Source: Phycisphaerae bacterium (lineage in GTDB: Bacteria > Planctomycetota > Phycisphaerae > Phycisphaerales > UBA1924). From it: a stretch of DNA of 64,000 nt. The first letter of the stretch is position 1; the number at the start of each line of letters is the position of its first letter. The translations under genes were made by a program, and so were the position numbers. The notes under the pieces were generated by a model. That model did not search any database and had not been told where the DNA came from. It was given only the letters and a program-made list of their open reading frames with translations. Below, piece by piece: positions 1-9,569 of the stretch. The stretch covers positions 142,156-206,155 of the forward strand of contig VGXM01000002.1 of assembly GCA_016873295.1 (NCBI GenBank), written 5' to 3'.

Positions 1-1447
<1,447 letters not shown>

Positions 1448-1455
1448 GCGGGCGA

Positions 1456-1461
1456 ATCGTA
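1456..1461 (-). promoter_or_regulatory. Leaderless -10-like hexamer of lepA
   Basis: TACGAT on the minus strand, 8 nt before the lepA ATG. No Shine-Dalgarno is visible between it and the start. Confidence 0.45.
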
Positions 1462-1560
1462 GGTGTGGGCGCAGGGCCCGCGCGACCGCGGGGGATCCGC
1501 CCGGACGTCGAACGCGCCCCGACCGCGACGCAAGGTGCCGACCTTATCCGAGATTGCAAG

Positions 1561-1599
1561 CTCAAGTGACTTGAGATTCGCTCGTGGCGCTACTAATAC
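1561..1599 (+). promoter_or_regulatory. Sigma70-type promoter with overlapping palindrome
   Basis: TTGAGA (1571-1576), a 17-nt spacer and TAATAC (1594-1599) fit a housekeeping promoter for the gene at 1670. A perfect palindrome CTCAAGTGACTTGAG (1561-1575) overlaps the -35 box, as an operator would. The stretch is markedly AT-richer than its surroundings. The implied leader is about 60 nt and includes a good ribosome binding site. Confidence 0.55.
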
Positions 1600-1669
1600 T
1601 CATGTATCGAGTCCTCCATTGCGGACGGACGTTCCAACGGATCGTGGGCACCGAAGGAGACACTGGGAC

Positions 1670-2101
1670 ATGGCCAAGCGAAGGAACACGAGGGCGAGGG
1701 CGGCGCACGCCGGCTCGCGCGGGCTGTCGGGGACGCCGACCGACCAACTGCGGCGGGAGTTGAGCAAGCGCAGCCGTCGGCTCCCCGGGCTGCGGCGCAG
1801 GCTCGACGGGCTGAGGGCGAGGGTCGCGGAGCTCGAGGTCGAGATCGCCTCGCTGGGGGGCGACGGGGGCGTGTCGGCGTCGGGCGGGCGCAAGCGCCCC
1901 AAGAACGACCTGACGCTGGTGGACGCGCTGCACAAGCTGCTCAAGGGGCAGCGGATGACGGTGACGCAGGCGACGGCGGAGGTGCAGAAGGCGGGGTACA
2001 GGACCAGCGCCGAGAACTTCCGCACCATCGTGAACCAGACGCTGATCCGGTTCAAGAACCGGTTCAAGAAGTTGTCGCGGGGCGTGTACACGTCGACGTG
2101 A
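1670..2101 (+). CDS. Small basic coiled-coil protein with a C-terminal winged-helix-like segment, unknown function
   Basis: 143 aa. ATG at 1670 is preceded by AAGGAGA at 1652-1658, so the longer upstream reading (from 1463) is not used. The N-terminal 35 residues are strongly basic (MAKRRNTRARAAH). Residues about 35-65 are heptad-like (RRRLDGLRARVAELEVEI). The C-terminal half (DLTLVDALHKLLKGQRMTV onward) looks like a small DNA-binding helical domain: VTQATAEVQKAGYRT as helix-turn-helix, followed by a basic wing rich in Lys and Phe. It is probably a nucleoid-associated or regulatory protein. I recognise no named family. It is the only gene here with both a clear -35/-10 promoter and an overlapping operator-like palindrome. 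Confidence 0.8.
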   Translation: MAKRRNTRARAAHAGSRGLSGTPTDQLRRELSKRSRRLPGLRRRLDGLRARVAELEVEIASLGGDGGVSASGGRKRPKNDLTLVDALHKLLKGQRMTVTQATAEVQKAGYRTSAENFRTIVNQTLIRFKNRFKKLSRGVYTST

Positions 2102-2135
2102 GCGCGGCTCGGGCCGGGGGCCAGGGAGCAGCCGC

Positions 2136-3908
2136 GTGTCGACGGTGGTTCCGCAGGCGTTGGCGCTTTTGAACGCGGGGCGCGCCGCCGAGGCCCGCGA
2201 CCTGGTGCAGCGCGCGCTGGCGCGCGCGCCCCACGACCTCGGACTGCAGAACCTGATGGCGAGGGCGTCCCTGCAGTTGGGCGATCACCAGCGGGCCGCC
2301 TACTTCCTGGAGCGGATCGTGGCGGCCCGCCCGGGTGACGCGGCGGCCCTGGCCAACCTGGGCAACGCCCTGGCGGCGGGCGGGGCGGTCGAGCGGGCCG
2401 AGCCGCTGCTCCGCAAGGCGCTGGCGGGCGACGCGGGGAGCGCGGGCGTGCGGCATTCGCTCTGGAACCTGCTGATGGACGCGCGCCGCGTCGGCGAGGC
2501 CGCGGGCGTCTGCCGCGACGGGCTCGCGCTCACGCCGGGCGATCCCCTGCTCACGGTCGACCTGGCGACGGCGGACGCGGCCCTGGCCCGGGCCGAGGAG
2601 GGGGTCGCGGCCCTTCGCGCCATCGCCGACCGCCACCCCGAGATGCGCCAACTGCACCAGGCGCTGGCGTTCTTCCTCAACTACGCCCCCGGGGTGGACC
2701 CGGCGGAGATCCTGGCCGCCCACCGCCGGTACGCCGACCTGGTCCGGCGCCTGACCCCGGGCGACGGCCCGCCGACCGCCGACCGCGACCCCGAGCGCCG
2801 CCTCCGCGTCGGGGTGCTCTCGAGCGACCTGCGGACGCACTCGGTGGCGTACTTCGCCCGTGCGATCTTCGAGGGGCTCGACCGCACCTCGTTCGAGGTG
2901 GTCGGGTACAGCCTCTCGACGACCCCCGCCGACCCGATGACGCGGGCCCTTGCCGACGCCGCCCACGCCTGGCACGACGTCGGCGGCCTGCAGAACGAGG
3001 CGCTGGTGGCCAGGGTCCGGGGCGACCGCATCGACATCCTGCTCGAACTGAACGGGCTGACGCGGGGGGGGCGCCTGGCGGCGCTGATGAGGCGGGCGGC
3101 GCCGGTGCAGGTCTCCATGATCGGCTACGCCGCCACCACCGGCTGGCCCACCATGGACTACCGCGTCGTCGACGCGCTCACCGACCCGCCGGGCGCCGAG
3201 GCCTTCGCGTCGGAGCGCCTGCTCCGCCTGGACCCGTGCTTCCTCTGCTACACGCCGCCCGACCGACCGCCCGAGGTCGAGCCTGTCGGGCGGCGCTCGG
3301 GGGTTGTCTTCGGGTCGTTCAACGACATCGCCAAGCTCAACGCGCGCGTCATCGAGGCGTGGGCGCGCCTGCTGGCCCGCGCCGAGGGCTCGAGGCTCCT
3401 CCTCAAGTCGCACGCGCTCCGAGACGCCACCATCGCCGACGACCTGACCGCGCGCTTCGAGTCGGCCGGGGTGGGGCGCGGCCGCCTGCAACTCCTGGGC
3501 TGGACCGCCGACACCAACGAGCACCTCTCGCTCTACCGCGGCGTGGACGTGGCCCTGGACACGTTCCCCTACTGCGGGACGACGACCACGTGCGAGGCCC
3601 TGCTCATGGGGGTGCCGGTGGTGTCGCTGGTGGGGGACGCGGAGCGCCCCGTGCACGCCGCCCGCGTCGGGCTCAGCCTGCTCTCCGCCGTCGGAGCCCT
3701 GGAACTGGCCGCGTCGAGCGAGGGTGAATACGTGGAGAAGGCGGCGTCGCTGGCGGCGGACGAGGGGCGTCGGCGCGGGTACCGTGCGGGGTTGCGCGAG
3801 CGACTGCTGGCATCCCCGCTCTGCGACCGGCGCGCCTACGCGGCCCGCCTGGGCGGGGCCCTGCGAGAGGCGTGGCGCTCGACCTGCGCGGGCGGGGGCG
3901 GAGCCTGA
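2136..3908 (+). CDS. TPR-containing O-GlcNAc transferase-like (SPINDLY/GT41) protein 1
   Basis: 590 aa. Predicted to transfer a sugar from a nucleotide donor to Ser/Thr of proteins. Residues 1-200 are TPR-type helical repeats (for example AALANLGNALAAGGAVERAE). Residues about 225-580 are the GT41 catalytic region: SSDLRTHSVAYF retains the His that matches the catalytic region of OGT; GSFNDIAKLN and LLLKS follow; the donor-site loop DTFPYCGTTTTCEALLMGVP is intact. The start is GTG with AGGGAG 8 nt upstream. It is first of three tandem paralogues, and its TGA overlaps the next ATG (TGATG), so translation is probably coupled. Target proteins are not evident. Confidence 0.88.
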   Translation: MSTVVPQALALLNAGRAAEARDLVQRALARAPHDLGLQNLMARASLQLGDHQRAAYFLERIVAARPGDAAALANLGNALAAGGAVERAEPLLRKALAGDAGSAGVRHSLWNLLMDARRVGEAAGVCRDGLALTPGDPLLTVDLATADAALARAEEGVAALRAIADRHPEMRQLHQALAFFLNYAPGVDPAEILAAHRRYADLVRRLTPGDGPPTADRDPERRLRVGVLSSDLRTHSVAYFARAIFEGLDRTSFEVVGYSLSTTPADPMTRALADAAHAWHDVGGLQNEALVARVRGDRIDILLELNGLTRGGRLAALMRRAAPVQVSMIGYAATTGWPTMDYRVVDALTDPPGAEAFASERLLRLDPCFLCYTPPDRPPEVEPVGRRSGVVFGSFNDIAKLNARVIEAWARLLARAEGSRLLLKSHALRDATIADDLTARFESAGVGRGRLQLLGWTADTNEHLSLYRGVDVALDTFPYCGTTTTCEALLMGVPVVSLVGDAERPVHAARVGLSLLSAVGALELAASSEGEYVEKAASLAADEGRRRGYRAGLRERLLASPLCDRRAYAARLGGALREAWRSTCAGGGGA

Positions 3909-5692
3909 TGCCCTCGACGCCGGCCCAGATCGACACGGTCTCCCGCCTCATCATGCAGGGCGGGTTCCAGGAGGCCAAGTCGCTCCTGACCCGCATCCTG
4001 CGGTCCTCGCCGGCGGACTTCGACGCCAACAACGCCATGGGCGTGGCGCTGGCCAGGACGCACGAGCACGAGCGGGCGGTGTTCTACGCCGACCGGGCCG
4101 TGGCTGTGCGCCCGTCCTCGGCATCGGCGCGGGCCAACCGCGGCAACATCCTGTATTTCCTCGGGCGCCTCGGCGAGGCCGAACGAGACTTCAAGGCCGG
4201 GGTCGAGGCCGAACCGGCGCACGTGCCGTCGTGGCGCGGCTGGGCCAAGACGATGGTGCTCGCCGGGCGCCTCGCCGAGGGCGAAGACGTCGCGAGGCAG
4301 GGGCTGGAGCGCCTCCCGGGCGACCGCGACCTGCGCCAGGTGCTGGCCCAGGTCTGGCTGGAGATGGGCGAGCCGGAGCGCGCCATCGGGCTGTACCGCC
4401 GGCTCGCGGCCGAGCCGGGGCACGAGCCCGACGACCTGACCTGGCTGGCCTACGCCCTCAACTACACCCCCGGCGCGGCGCCGACGGAGATCTGGGAGGC
4501 CCATCGAACCGCGGGCGCGCGGCTTGCCAGGGCCGCGATCGCGTCCGCGGTCCGCGTCGGCCCACCCCCGATCCCCGGGGGCGACCGCCTCCGCGTGGGG
4601 TTCCTCTCCGGCGACCTTCGCTCCCACTCGGTCGCGTACTTCGCCCTGCCGATCATCGAGCGGCTCGACCGCGCGCGGTTCGAGGTCCTGGGCTACTCCG
4701 CCGCCGCCGACCATGACGCCGTGAGCGACCGCATCCGGTCGGCGTGCACGCGCTGGCGGCACGTCTGGGGCAAGCCGCCGGAGGAGGTGGTGCGCCTCGT
4801 TCGGGGCGACGGCGTGCACGTCCTCTTCGAGCTCGCCGGGTACACGATGGGGAACGCGCTGGAGACGCTCGTCCTCCGCCCCGCCCCGCTGTGCGTCACC
4901 GCGATCGGCTACCCCAACACCACCGGCCTCGACGCCGTCGACCTCCGCATGGTCGACGCTCTCACCGACCCGCCGGCGCTCGACGGGTCCGACGGCGGCC
5001 TCTCGTCCGAACGACTGCTCCGGATCGACCCTTGCTTCCTGTGCTACTCGCCCCCGCCCGACGCGCCCGAGGTCGCCCAACGCCCCGGCGCCCCCGTCAC
5101 CTTCGCCTCGTTCAACGCCAACACCAAGCTCAACGAGGGCGTCATCGACGCGTGGGCGAAGGTGCTGGGCGAGGCGCCCGGCTCGCGCCTGCTGATCAAG
5201 AACCGTGCCCTGGGCGACGTTGGGACACGCGCCCGCGTGCTCGCCCGGTTCGCGGCCCGCGGCGTCGACGCGGCGCGGCTCGAACTGACCGGGCAGGCCA
5301 AGACCATCCCCGAGCACCTGGCGATGTACGGGCGGGTGGACATCGCGCTCGACACCTTCCCCTACTGCGGGACGACGACGACGTGCGAGGCGCTGTACAT
5401 GGGCGTGCCGGTGGTGACGCTGGCCGGGCCCGCCGAGCCGGGTCGGCACGCGTGGCGCGTGGGCGCCAGCCTGCTGTCCGCGGCGGGGCTGCCCGAACTC
5501 ATCGCGCCCGACGTCGGGACCTACGTGGAGATCGCGGCGCGGCTGGCGGGGGACGGCGGGGCGCGGCGGGCGTACCGCGGCACGCTCCGCGCCAGGCTGC
5601 GGGCCTCGTCGCTCTGCGACGCCGACGCCTACGCCGCCCGGATCGGGATCGCCCTCGAGCGTCTCTGGCGGGAGCGAGCGGCCCATGCCTGA
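3908..5692 (+). CDS. TPR-containing O-GlcNAc transferase-like (SPINDLY/GT41) protein 2
   Basis: 594 aa from the ATG that shares its A with the TGA of the upstream paralogue. TPR-like repeats fill residues 1-190 (ASARANRGNILYFLGRLGEAE). The catalytic half has SGDLRSHSVAYFALPIIERL with the key His, FASFNANTKLNEG, LLIKNRALGD and the donor loop DTFPYCGTTTTCEALYMGVP. It is closest in layout to paralogue 1, which fits a local duplication. It overlaps the next gene by 8 bp. A GTG 36 nt further upstream in the same frame would make a longer product, but the coupled ATG is preferred. Confidence 0.88.
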   Translation: MPSTPAQIDTVSRLIMQGGFQEAKSLLTRILRSSPADFDANNAMGVALARTHEHERAVFYADRAVAVRPSSASARANRGNILYFLGRLGEAERDFKAGVEAEPAHVPSWRGWAKTMVLAGRLAEGEDVARQGLERLPGDRDLRQVLAQVWLEMGEPERAIGLYRRLAAEPGHEPDDLTWLAYALNYTPGAAPTEIWEAHRTAGARLARAAIASAVRVGPPPIPGGDRLRVGFLSGDLRSHSVAYFALPIIERLDRARFEVLGYSAAADHDAVSDRIRSACTRWRHVWGKPPEEVVRLVRGDGVHVLFELAGYTMGNALETLVLRPAPLCVTAIGYPNTTGLDAVDLRMVDALTDPPALDGSDGGLSSERLLRIDPCFLCYSPPPDAPEVAQRPGAPVTFASFNANTKLNEGVIDAWAKVLGEAPGSRLLIKNRALGDVGTRARVLARFAARGVDAARLELTGQAKTIPEHLAMYGRVDIALDTFPYCGTTTTCEALYMGVPVVTLAGPAEPGRHAWRVGASLLSAAGLPELIAPDVGTYVEIAARLAGDGGARRAYRGTLRARLRASSLCDADAYAARIGIALERLWRERAAHA

Positions 5693-7496
5693 CTCGACGG
5701 ACATCCTCGCCCAGGCGATCCGGCTGCATCGCGCCGGGAGGACCGCCGAGGCGATCGTCCTGGCGCGTCGCGTGTCCCAGCGGGAGCCGCGGAGCGTGGA
5801 CGCCGCGAACACGCTGGGCATGATCCTGTTCGAGGCCGGGCAGTTGGAGCCGGCCCGCTACCAGCTGGAGCGGGCGGTGGGCCTGGCCCCGGACCGGTTC
5901 CACCTGCACAACAACCTGGGGAACATCCGGCTGGCCGGGCGGGACGCCTCGGGCGCCATCGAGTGCTACAGCCGCGCCATCCGCCTGGGCCCGCCCGACT
6001 ATTTCATGCCGCAGACGGGCATCTCGCGGGCCTACATGCTCGCGGAGGACCTCGACAAGGCGGCCGAGCACGCGATGATCGCGGTGCGCCAGCGCCCGGA
6101 CCGCATCGAGGCCATCAACGTCCTCGCGGGCGCCTTCCTGCTCTCGGGGCGCGTCGAGGACCTGCTCGACACGGTGAAGGACCTGTGGGGCGTGGGGGGC
6201 GGCGCGGGGGTCTTCACGCCCACGCCGGCCCAGCGCCTCCTGATCGGGCGGATGATCGTCCTCCCCCTCAACTACAGCGACAAGCTGACGCCCGAGCGGA
6301 TCTTCGAGCAGCACCGGGAGCTGGGGTCGCTCATGCAGGACATGGCCCCGCCCGACCCGCGACCGCTCCTCAACGCGATCGACCCCGACCGCCCGCTCCG
6401 CGTCGGCTACGTCTCGCAGGACTTCCGCAACCGCTCCGCCGCCCACTTCATCGAGCCCATCCTCGCCCGCCACGACCGCGAGCGCTACCACGCCTTCTGT
6501 TACTACAACAACCACGACAGCGACGAGATGACCGACCGCCTCCGCGCCCTGGCCTTCGCGTGGCGCTCCGTGGTCGACCTCGACGACAGGGCCCTGGCCG
6601 AACGCATCCGCGAGGACGCCATCGACGTGCTGGTCGACCTCACCGGGCACACCGGCGGCAACCGCGTGCAGGCCCTGTGCTACCGCCCCGCCCCCGTCCA
6701 GTGCACCTACATGGGCTACGCCAACACCACCGGCATCCCCTCCTGCCACTACCGGTTCGTCGACGCCCTCACCGACCCGCCCGGCGCCGAGCGCCTGGCC
6801 ACCGAGGAGCTGATCCGCCTCGACGGGTGCTTCCTCTGCTACGCCCCGCCCCCGCACGCCCCCGACGTCGCGCCCCCGCCCCACCACGCCGACGGGCACG
6901 TCACCTTCGGCAGCTTCAACACCCAGGCCAAGGTCTCCGACGCGGTGTGGGACGCGTGGGCCGCGATCCTCGCCCGCGCGCCCGGCTCGCGCCTCTTCCT
7001 CAAGAACCTGTCGCTGGGCGACGAGAGCGTGCGGGCCCGGGCCCGCGAGAGCCTCACCCGCCGGGGCGTCGACCCGGCCCGCGTCGAGATGCGCGGCGAG
7101 ACCCGGGGCAAGGACGAGCACATGGGCACCTACGCCCGCGTCGACGTCGCGCTCGACACCTTCCCCTACAACGGCACCACCACCACCGTCGAAGCCCTCT
7201 GGATGGGCGTGCCCGTCGTCGCCGTCGCCGGCAAGAGCCACGTCTCGCGCGTCGGCGTGAGCCTCCTGACCCACCTCGGGCTGGAGGACCTGGTCGCGCC
7301 CACGCGCGAGGCGTACATTGAACTGGCCGTCCGCCTCGCGGGCGACCCGGCGCGCCGCGCCGACCTGCGCCGAACCCTGCGCGAGCGCGTCCGGTCCAGC
7401 CGCCTCTGCGACGCCCCCGCCTTCGTGGGCCGCCTCGAGAACGTCTACCGCGCCCTGTGGCGCCGCTGGTGCGAGAGCGTCACCGAGTCGCTGTAG
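5685..7496 (+). CDS. TPR-containing O-GlcNAc transferase-like (SPINDLY/GT41) protein 3, catalytic His replaced
   Basis: 603 aa. The start ATG lies inside the end of the preceding gene. TPR region 1-200 includes HLHNNLGNIRLAGRDASGAI. In the catalytic half the motif reads SQDFRNRSAAHF, where paralogues 1 and 2 have D-L-R-x-H-S; the His position is Arg, although a His follows four residues later. The donor loop DTFPYNGTTTTVEALWMGVP and FGSFNTQAKVSD are intact. It may be active with a shifted base, or may use a different acceptor. It is followed by a sulfotransferase 20 nt downstream in the same direction. Confidence 0.87.
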   Translation: MPDSTDILAQAIRLHRAGRTAEAIVLARRVSQREPRSVDAANTLGMILFEAGQLEPARYQLERAVGLAPDRFHLHNNLGNIRLAGRDASGAIECYSRAIRLGPPDYFMPQTGISRAYMLAEDLDKAAEHAMIAVRQRPDRIEAINVLAGAFLLSGRVEDLLDTVKDLWGVGGGAGVFTPTPAQRLLIGRMIVLPLNYSDKLTPERIFEQHRELGSLMQDMAPPDPRPLLNAIDPDRPLRVGYVSQDFRNRSAAHFIEPILARHDRERYHAFCYYNNHDSDEMTDRLRALAFAWRSVVDLDDRALAERIREDAIDVLVDLTGHTGGNRVQALCYRPAPVQCTYMGYANTTGIPSCHYRFVDALTDPPGAERLATEELIRLDGCFLCYAPPPHAPDVAPPPHHADGHVTFGSFNTQAKVSDAVWDAWAAILARAPGSRLFLKNLSLGDESVRARARESLTRRGVDPARVEMRGETRGKDEHMGTYARVDVALDTFPYNGTTTTVEALWMGVPVVAVAGKSHVSRVGVSLLTHLGLEDLVAPTREAYIELAVRLAGDPARRADLRRTLRERVRSSRLCDAPAFVGRLENVYRALWRRWCESVTESL

Positions 7497-7516
7497 CGGC
7501 CCCCGGAGTCCGCCCC

Positions 7517-8287
7517 ATGGGCATCGTCTGGCTCGCGTCCTACCCCAAGAGCGGCAACACCTGGCTGCGGTTCCTGCTCCACGCGGTGCTCTTCGGCCCC
7601 ATCGAGTCCACCGCCCAGGTCGCCCAGCGCTTCCCCGACATCCACGTCACCCCGACGCTCCCCGAGACCGGCGCCCGCGTCATCGCCAAGACGCACCTGA
7701 AGTGGACGGACCAGCACCCCGGCGCCGACCGCACCGAGCGGGCCGTGCTCATCGTGCGCCACGTCCGCGACGCCTTCCTCAGCGCCCTCAACTTCCGCCG
7801 CCTGCACGACGAGAAGGAGACGATCACCCGCCTCACCCCCGAGCAGTACGCCTTGGAGTTCATCCAGGCCGCCGGCGACCGCGTGTGGGACTCGCTGGGC
7901 TACGGCACCTGGCCCGGGCACGCCCGGAGCTGGCTCGACCAGCCCCGCTTCCCCGTCCACCTCGTGCGCTTCGAGGACCTCAGGCGCGACACCGCGGGGC
8001 ACCTCCACCCGCTCCTGACGTTCCTCTCGATCCCGGCGGACGACGCCGCGATCGAGCGCGCGGTCGACCTCGCCGGCTTCGACCGCATGCGGGCCCTGGA
8101 GCAGCGCGAGAAGTCCGCCACCCCGGACCGCAACCCCGTCTTCGCGGGCGACCAGCGCCAGATGCGCAAGGGCTACATGTTCATGAACGCGGGCGCCGTG
8201 GGCCAGTCCCTGTCCCACATCCGCCCGGACCTGGACGCCCTCTTCGACAAGCGCTTCGCCCACACGCTCAAGCGCCTGGGGTATTAG
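7517..8287 (+). CDS. PAPS-dependent sulfotransferase
   Basis: 256 aa. Transfers sulfate from PAPS to a hydroxyl acceptor such as a glycan or lipid. The 5'-phosphosulfate loop is YPKSGNTWLRFLL (residues 9-21). The 3'-phosphate site is VRHVRDAFLSALNFRR (about 80-95). The C-terminal region (RKGYMFMNAGAVGQ) resembles the KGxxGxW-type end of the family in relaxed form. ATG at 7517 has CCGGAG 8 nt upstream. Lying directly behind three glycosyltransferases, it plausibly modifies the same exported glycoprotein or glycan. There is no signal peptide, so it should act in the cytoplasm. Confidence 0.85.
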   Translation: MGIVWLASYPKSGNTWLRFLLHAVLFGPIESTAQVAQRFPDIHVTPTLPETGARVIAKTHLKWTDQHPGADRTERAVLIVRHVRDAFLSALNFRRLHDEKETITRLTPEQYALEFIQAAGDRVWDSLGYGTWPGHARSWLDQPRFPVHLVRFEDLRRDTAGHLHPLLTFLSIPADDAAIERAVDLAGFDRMRALEQREKSATPDRNPVFAGDQRQMRKGYMFMNAGAVGQSLSHIRPDLDALFDKRFAHTLKRLGY

Positions 8288-8302
8288 CGACCGGAGGCCC
8301 GC

Positions 8303-9094
8303 GTGGAGCATGCCCTCGTCGCGATCACGGCCCTGTTCGCCGCCGGGCTCACCTTCTTCTCCGGATTCGGGCTGGGCACCATCCTCCTCCCCGTGTTCGC
8401 CCTCTTCCTCCCAGCCGAGCTGGCCGTGGCGGGCACGGGCGTGGTGCATCTGGCCAACAACCTCTTCAAGCTCGCGCTCATGGGGCGGCGCGCCGACCGG
8501 GGCATCGCGGTCCGCTTCGGCGTTCCCGCCGTGCTCGCCGCGCTCCTGGGCGCCTGGCTCCTGGGACGAATGGCGGCGCTGCCCGCGCTGGCGTCATGGT
8601 CCGCGTGGGGGCGCCAGTTCCACGTCGCGCCGCTGGGGCTGGCGATCGCGGCGGTCATCGTCTTCTTCGCCGCCTTCGACCTCGTGCCGCGCCTGCGGAC
8701 CTGGCGCGTCCCGCCCCGCTTCATGCCGCTGGGCGGGGCCCTCTCCGGATTCTTCGGCGGGCTCTCGGGTCACCAGGGCGCCCTGCGCTCCGCCTTCCTC
8801 ACCAAGGCCGGACTCACCAAGGAGGCCTTCATCGGCACGGGCGTGGTCATCACCTGCGCCGTCGACCTCACGCGGCTGGGCGTCTACTCGGGCACCCTCG
8901 GGCGCTCGCTGGAAGGCCCCGGCACCGAGTGGGCCCGCCTGGGCCCGCTGCTGGCGATCGCCTGCGTCGCCGCCCTCGTCGGCTCGCTCGTCGGCGCCCG
9001 CCTGGTCCGCAAGGTCACCATCGACGCCGTGCGCACCATCGTGGGCATCGGCCTCATCCTCCTGGGCCTGGCCCTGGGCACGGGGGTCATCTAG
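8303..9094 (+). CDS. TauE/SafE-family membrane permease
   Basis: 263 aa, GTG start 15 nt after the sulfotransferase. Hydrophobic throughout with about seven to eight membrane segments. It has the internal two-fold layout of the family: the FFSGFGLGTILLPVFALFLP motif near the N-terminus and a matching GGLSGHQGALRSAFLTKAGL around residue 150. Family members export or import sulfur compounds and small organic anions, so pairing with a sulfotransferase is suggestive but unproven. Its TAG stop supplies the first base of a 377-bp repeat. Confidence 0.85.
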   Translation: MEHALVAITALFAAGLTFFSGFGLGTILLPVFALFLPAELAVAGTGVVHLANNLFKLALMGRRADRGIAVRFGVPAVLAALLGAWLLGRMAALPALASWSAWGRQFHVAPLGLAIAAVIVFFAAFDLVPRLRTWRVPPRFMPLGGALSGFFGGLSGHQGALRSAFLTKAGLTKEAFIGTGVVITCAVDLTRLGVYSGTLGRSLEGPGTEWARLGPLLAIACVAALVGSLVGARLVRKVTIDAVRTIVGIGLILLGLALGTGVI

Positions 9095-9470
9095 GCGCGA
9101 GTCGGAAGTCCGTGGACGGAGCGCTCCGGGTGCCACGGGTCATCGGGCGCTTCGCCCGATGACCCGTGCGGCTGTTCGAGGCCGGTCCGGACGCCGGCAC
9201 GGGCGAGCCGCAAGGCGGATCGCCCGTGGCACCCGCGGCGCCCGCCCGCGCCTTGGTGCGCGTTCCTCCGCTTCGCACGACGAGTGACGTGAGTCGGAAG
9301 TCCGTGGACGGAGCGCTCCGGGTGCCACGGGTCATCGGGCGCTTCGCCCGTGACCCGTGCGGCTGTTCGACGCCCGTCCGGACGCCGGCACGGGCGAGCC
9401 GCAAGGCGGATCGCCCGTGGCACCCGCGGCGCCCGCCCGCGCCCTGGTGCGCGTTCTTCCGACTCGCGCC
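9094..9470 (+). repeat. R1 repeat element, 377 bp, copy A
   Basis: Bounded by perfect 15-bp inverted ends, GGCGCGAGTCGGAAG (9094-9108) and its complement (9456-9470). It consists of two similar units of about 190 bp, with an internal junction at about 9287-9300 carrying the GAGTCGGAAG motif again. Each unit contains a hairpin with arms CGGGTCATCGGGCG around a 3-nt loop (the second copy imperfect) and a second hairpin CACGGGCG...CGCCCGTG. No coding potential. It starts on the last base of the upstream stop codon. The same element occurs inverted at 28471-28847. Confidence 0.9.
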
Positions 9471-9569
9471 ACGAGCGACCGAGCCGACCGCGCGAGCGGG
9501 CGGACGCCTTGCGGCACCGGGATCACCCAGCCGATCCCGGCGGCACGACGACCACTCCGTCGGGGGGGG

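Noticed and set aside
1463..1669. Upstream extension of the small basic protein
   Set aside because: It would run through the sigma70 promoter and bypass the AAGGAGA site.
9130..9180. Rho-independent terminators in R1 hairpins
   Set aside because: Stems with a CTT loop are strong but no T-tract follows on either strand.
9094..9470. CRISPR array
   Set aside because: Only two approximately 190-bp units with internal hairpins; no short regularly spaced repeats, spacers or cas genes.
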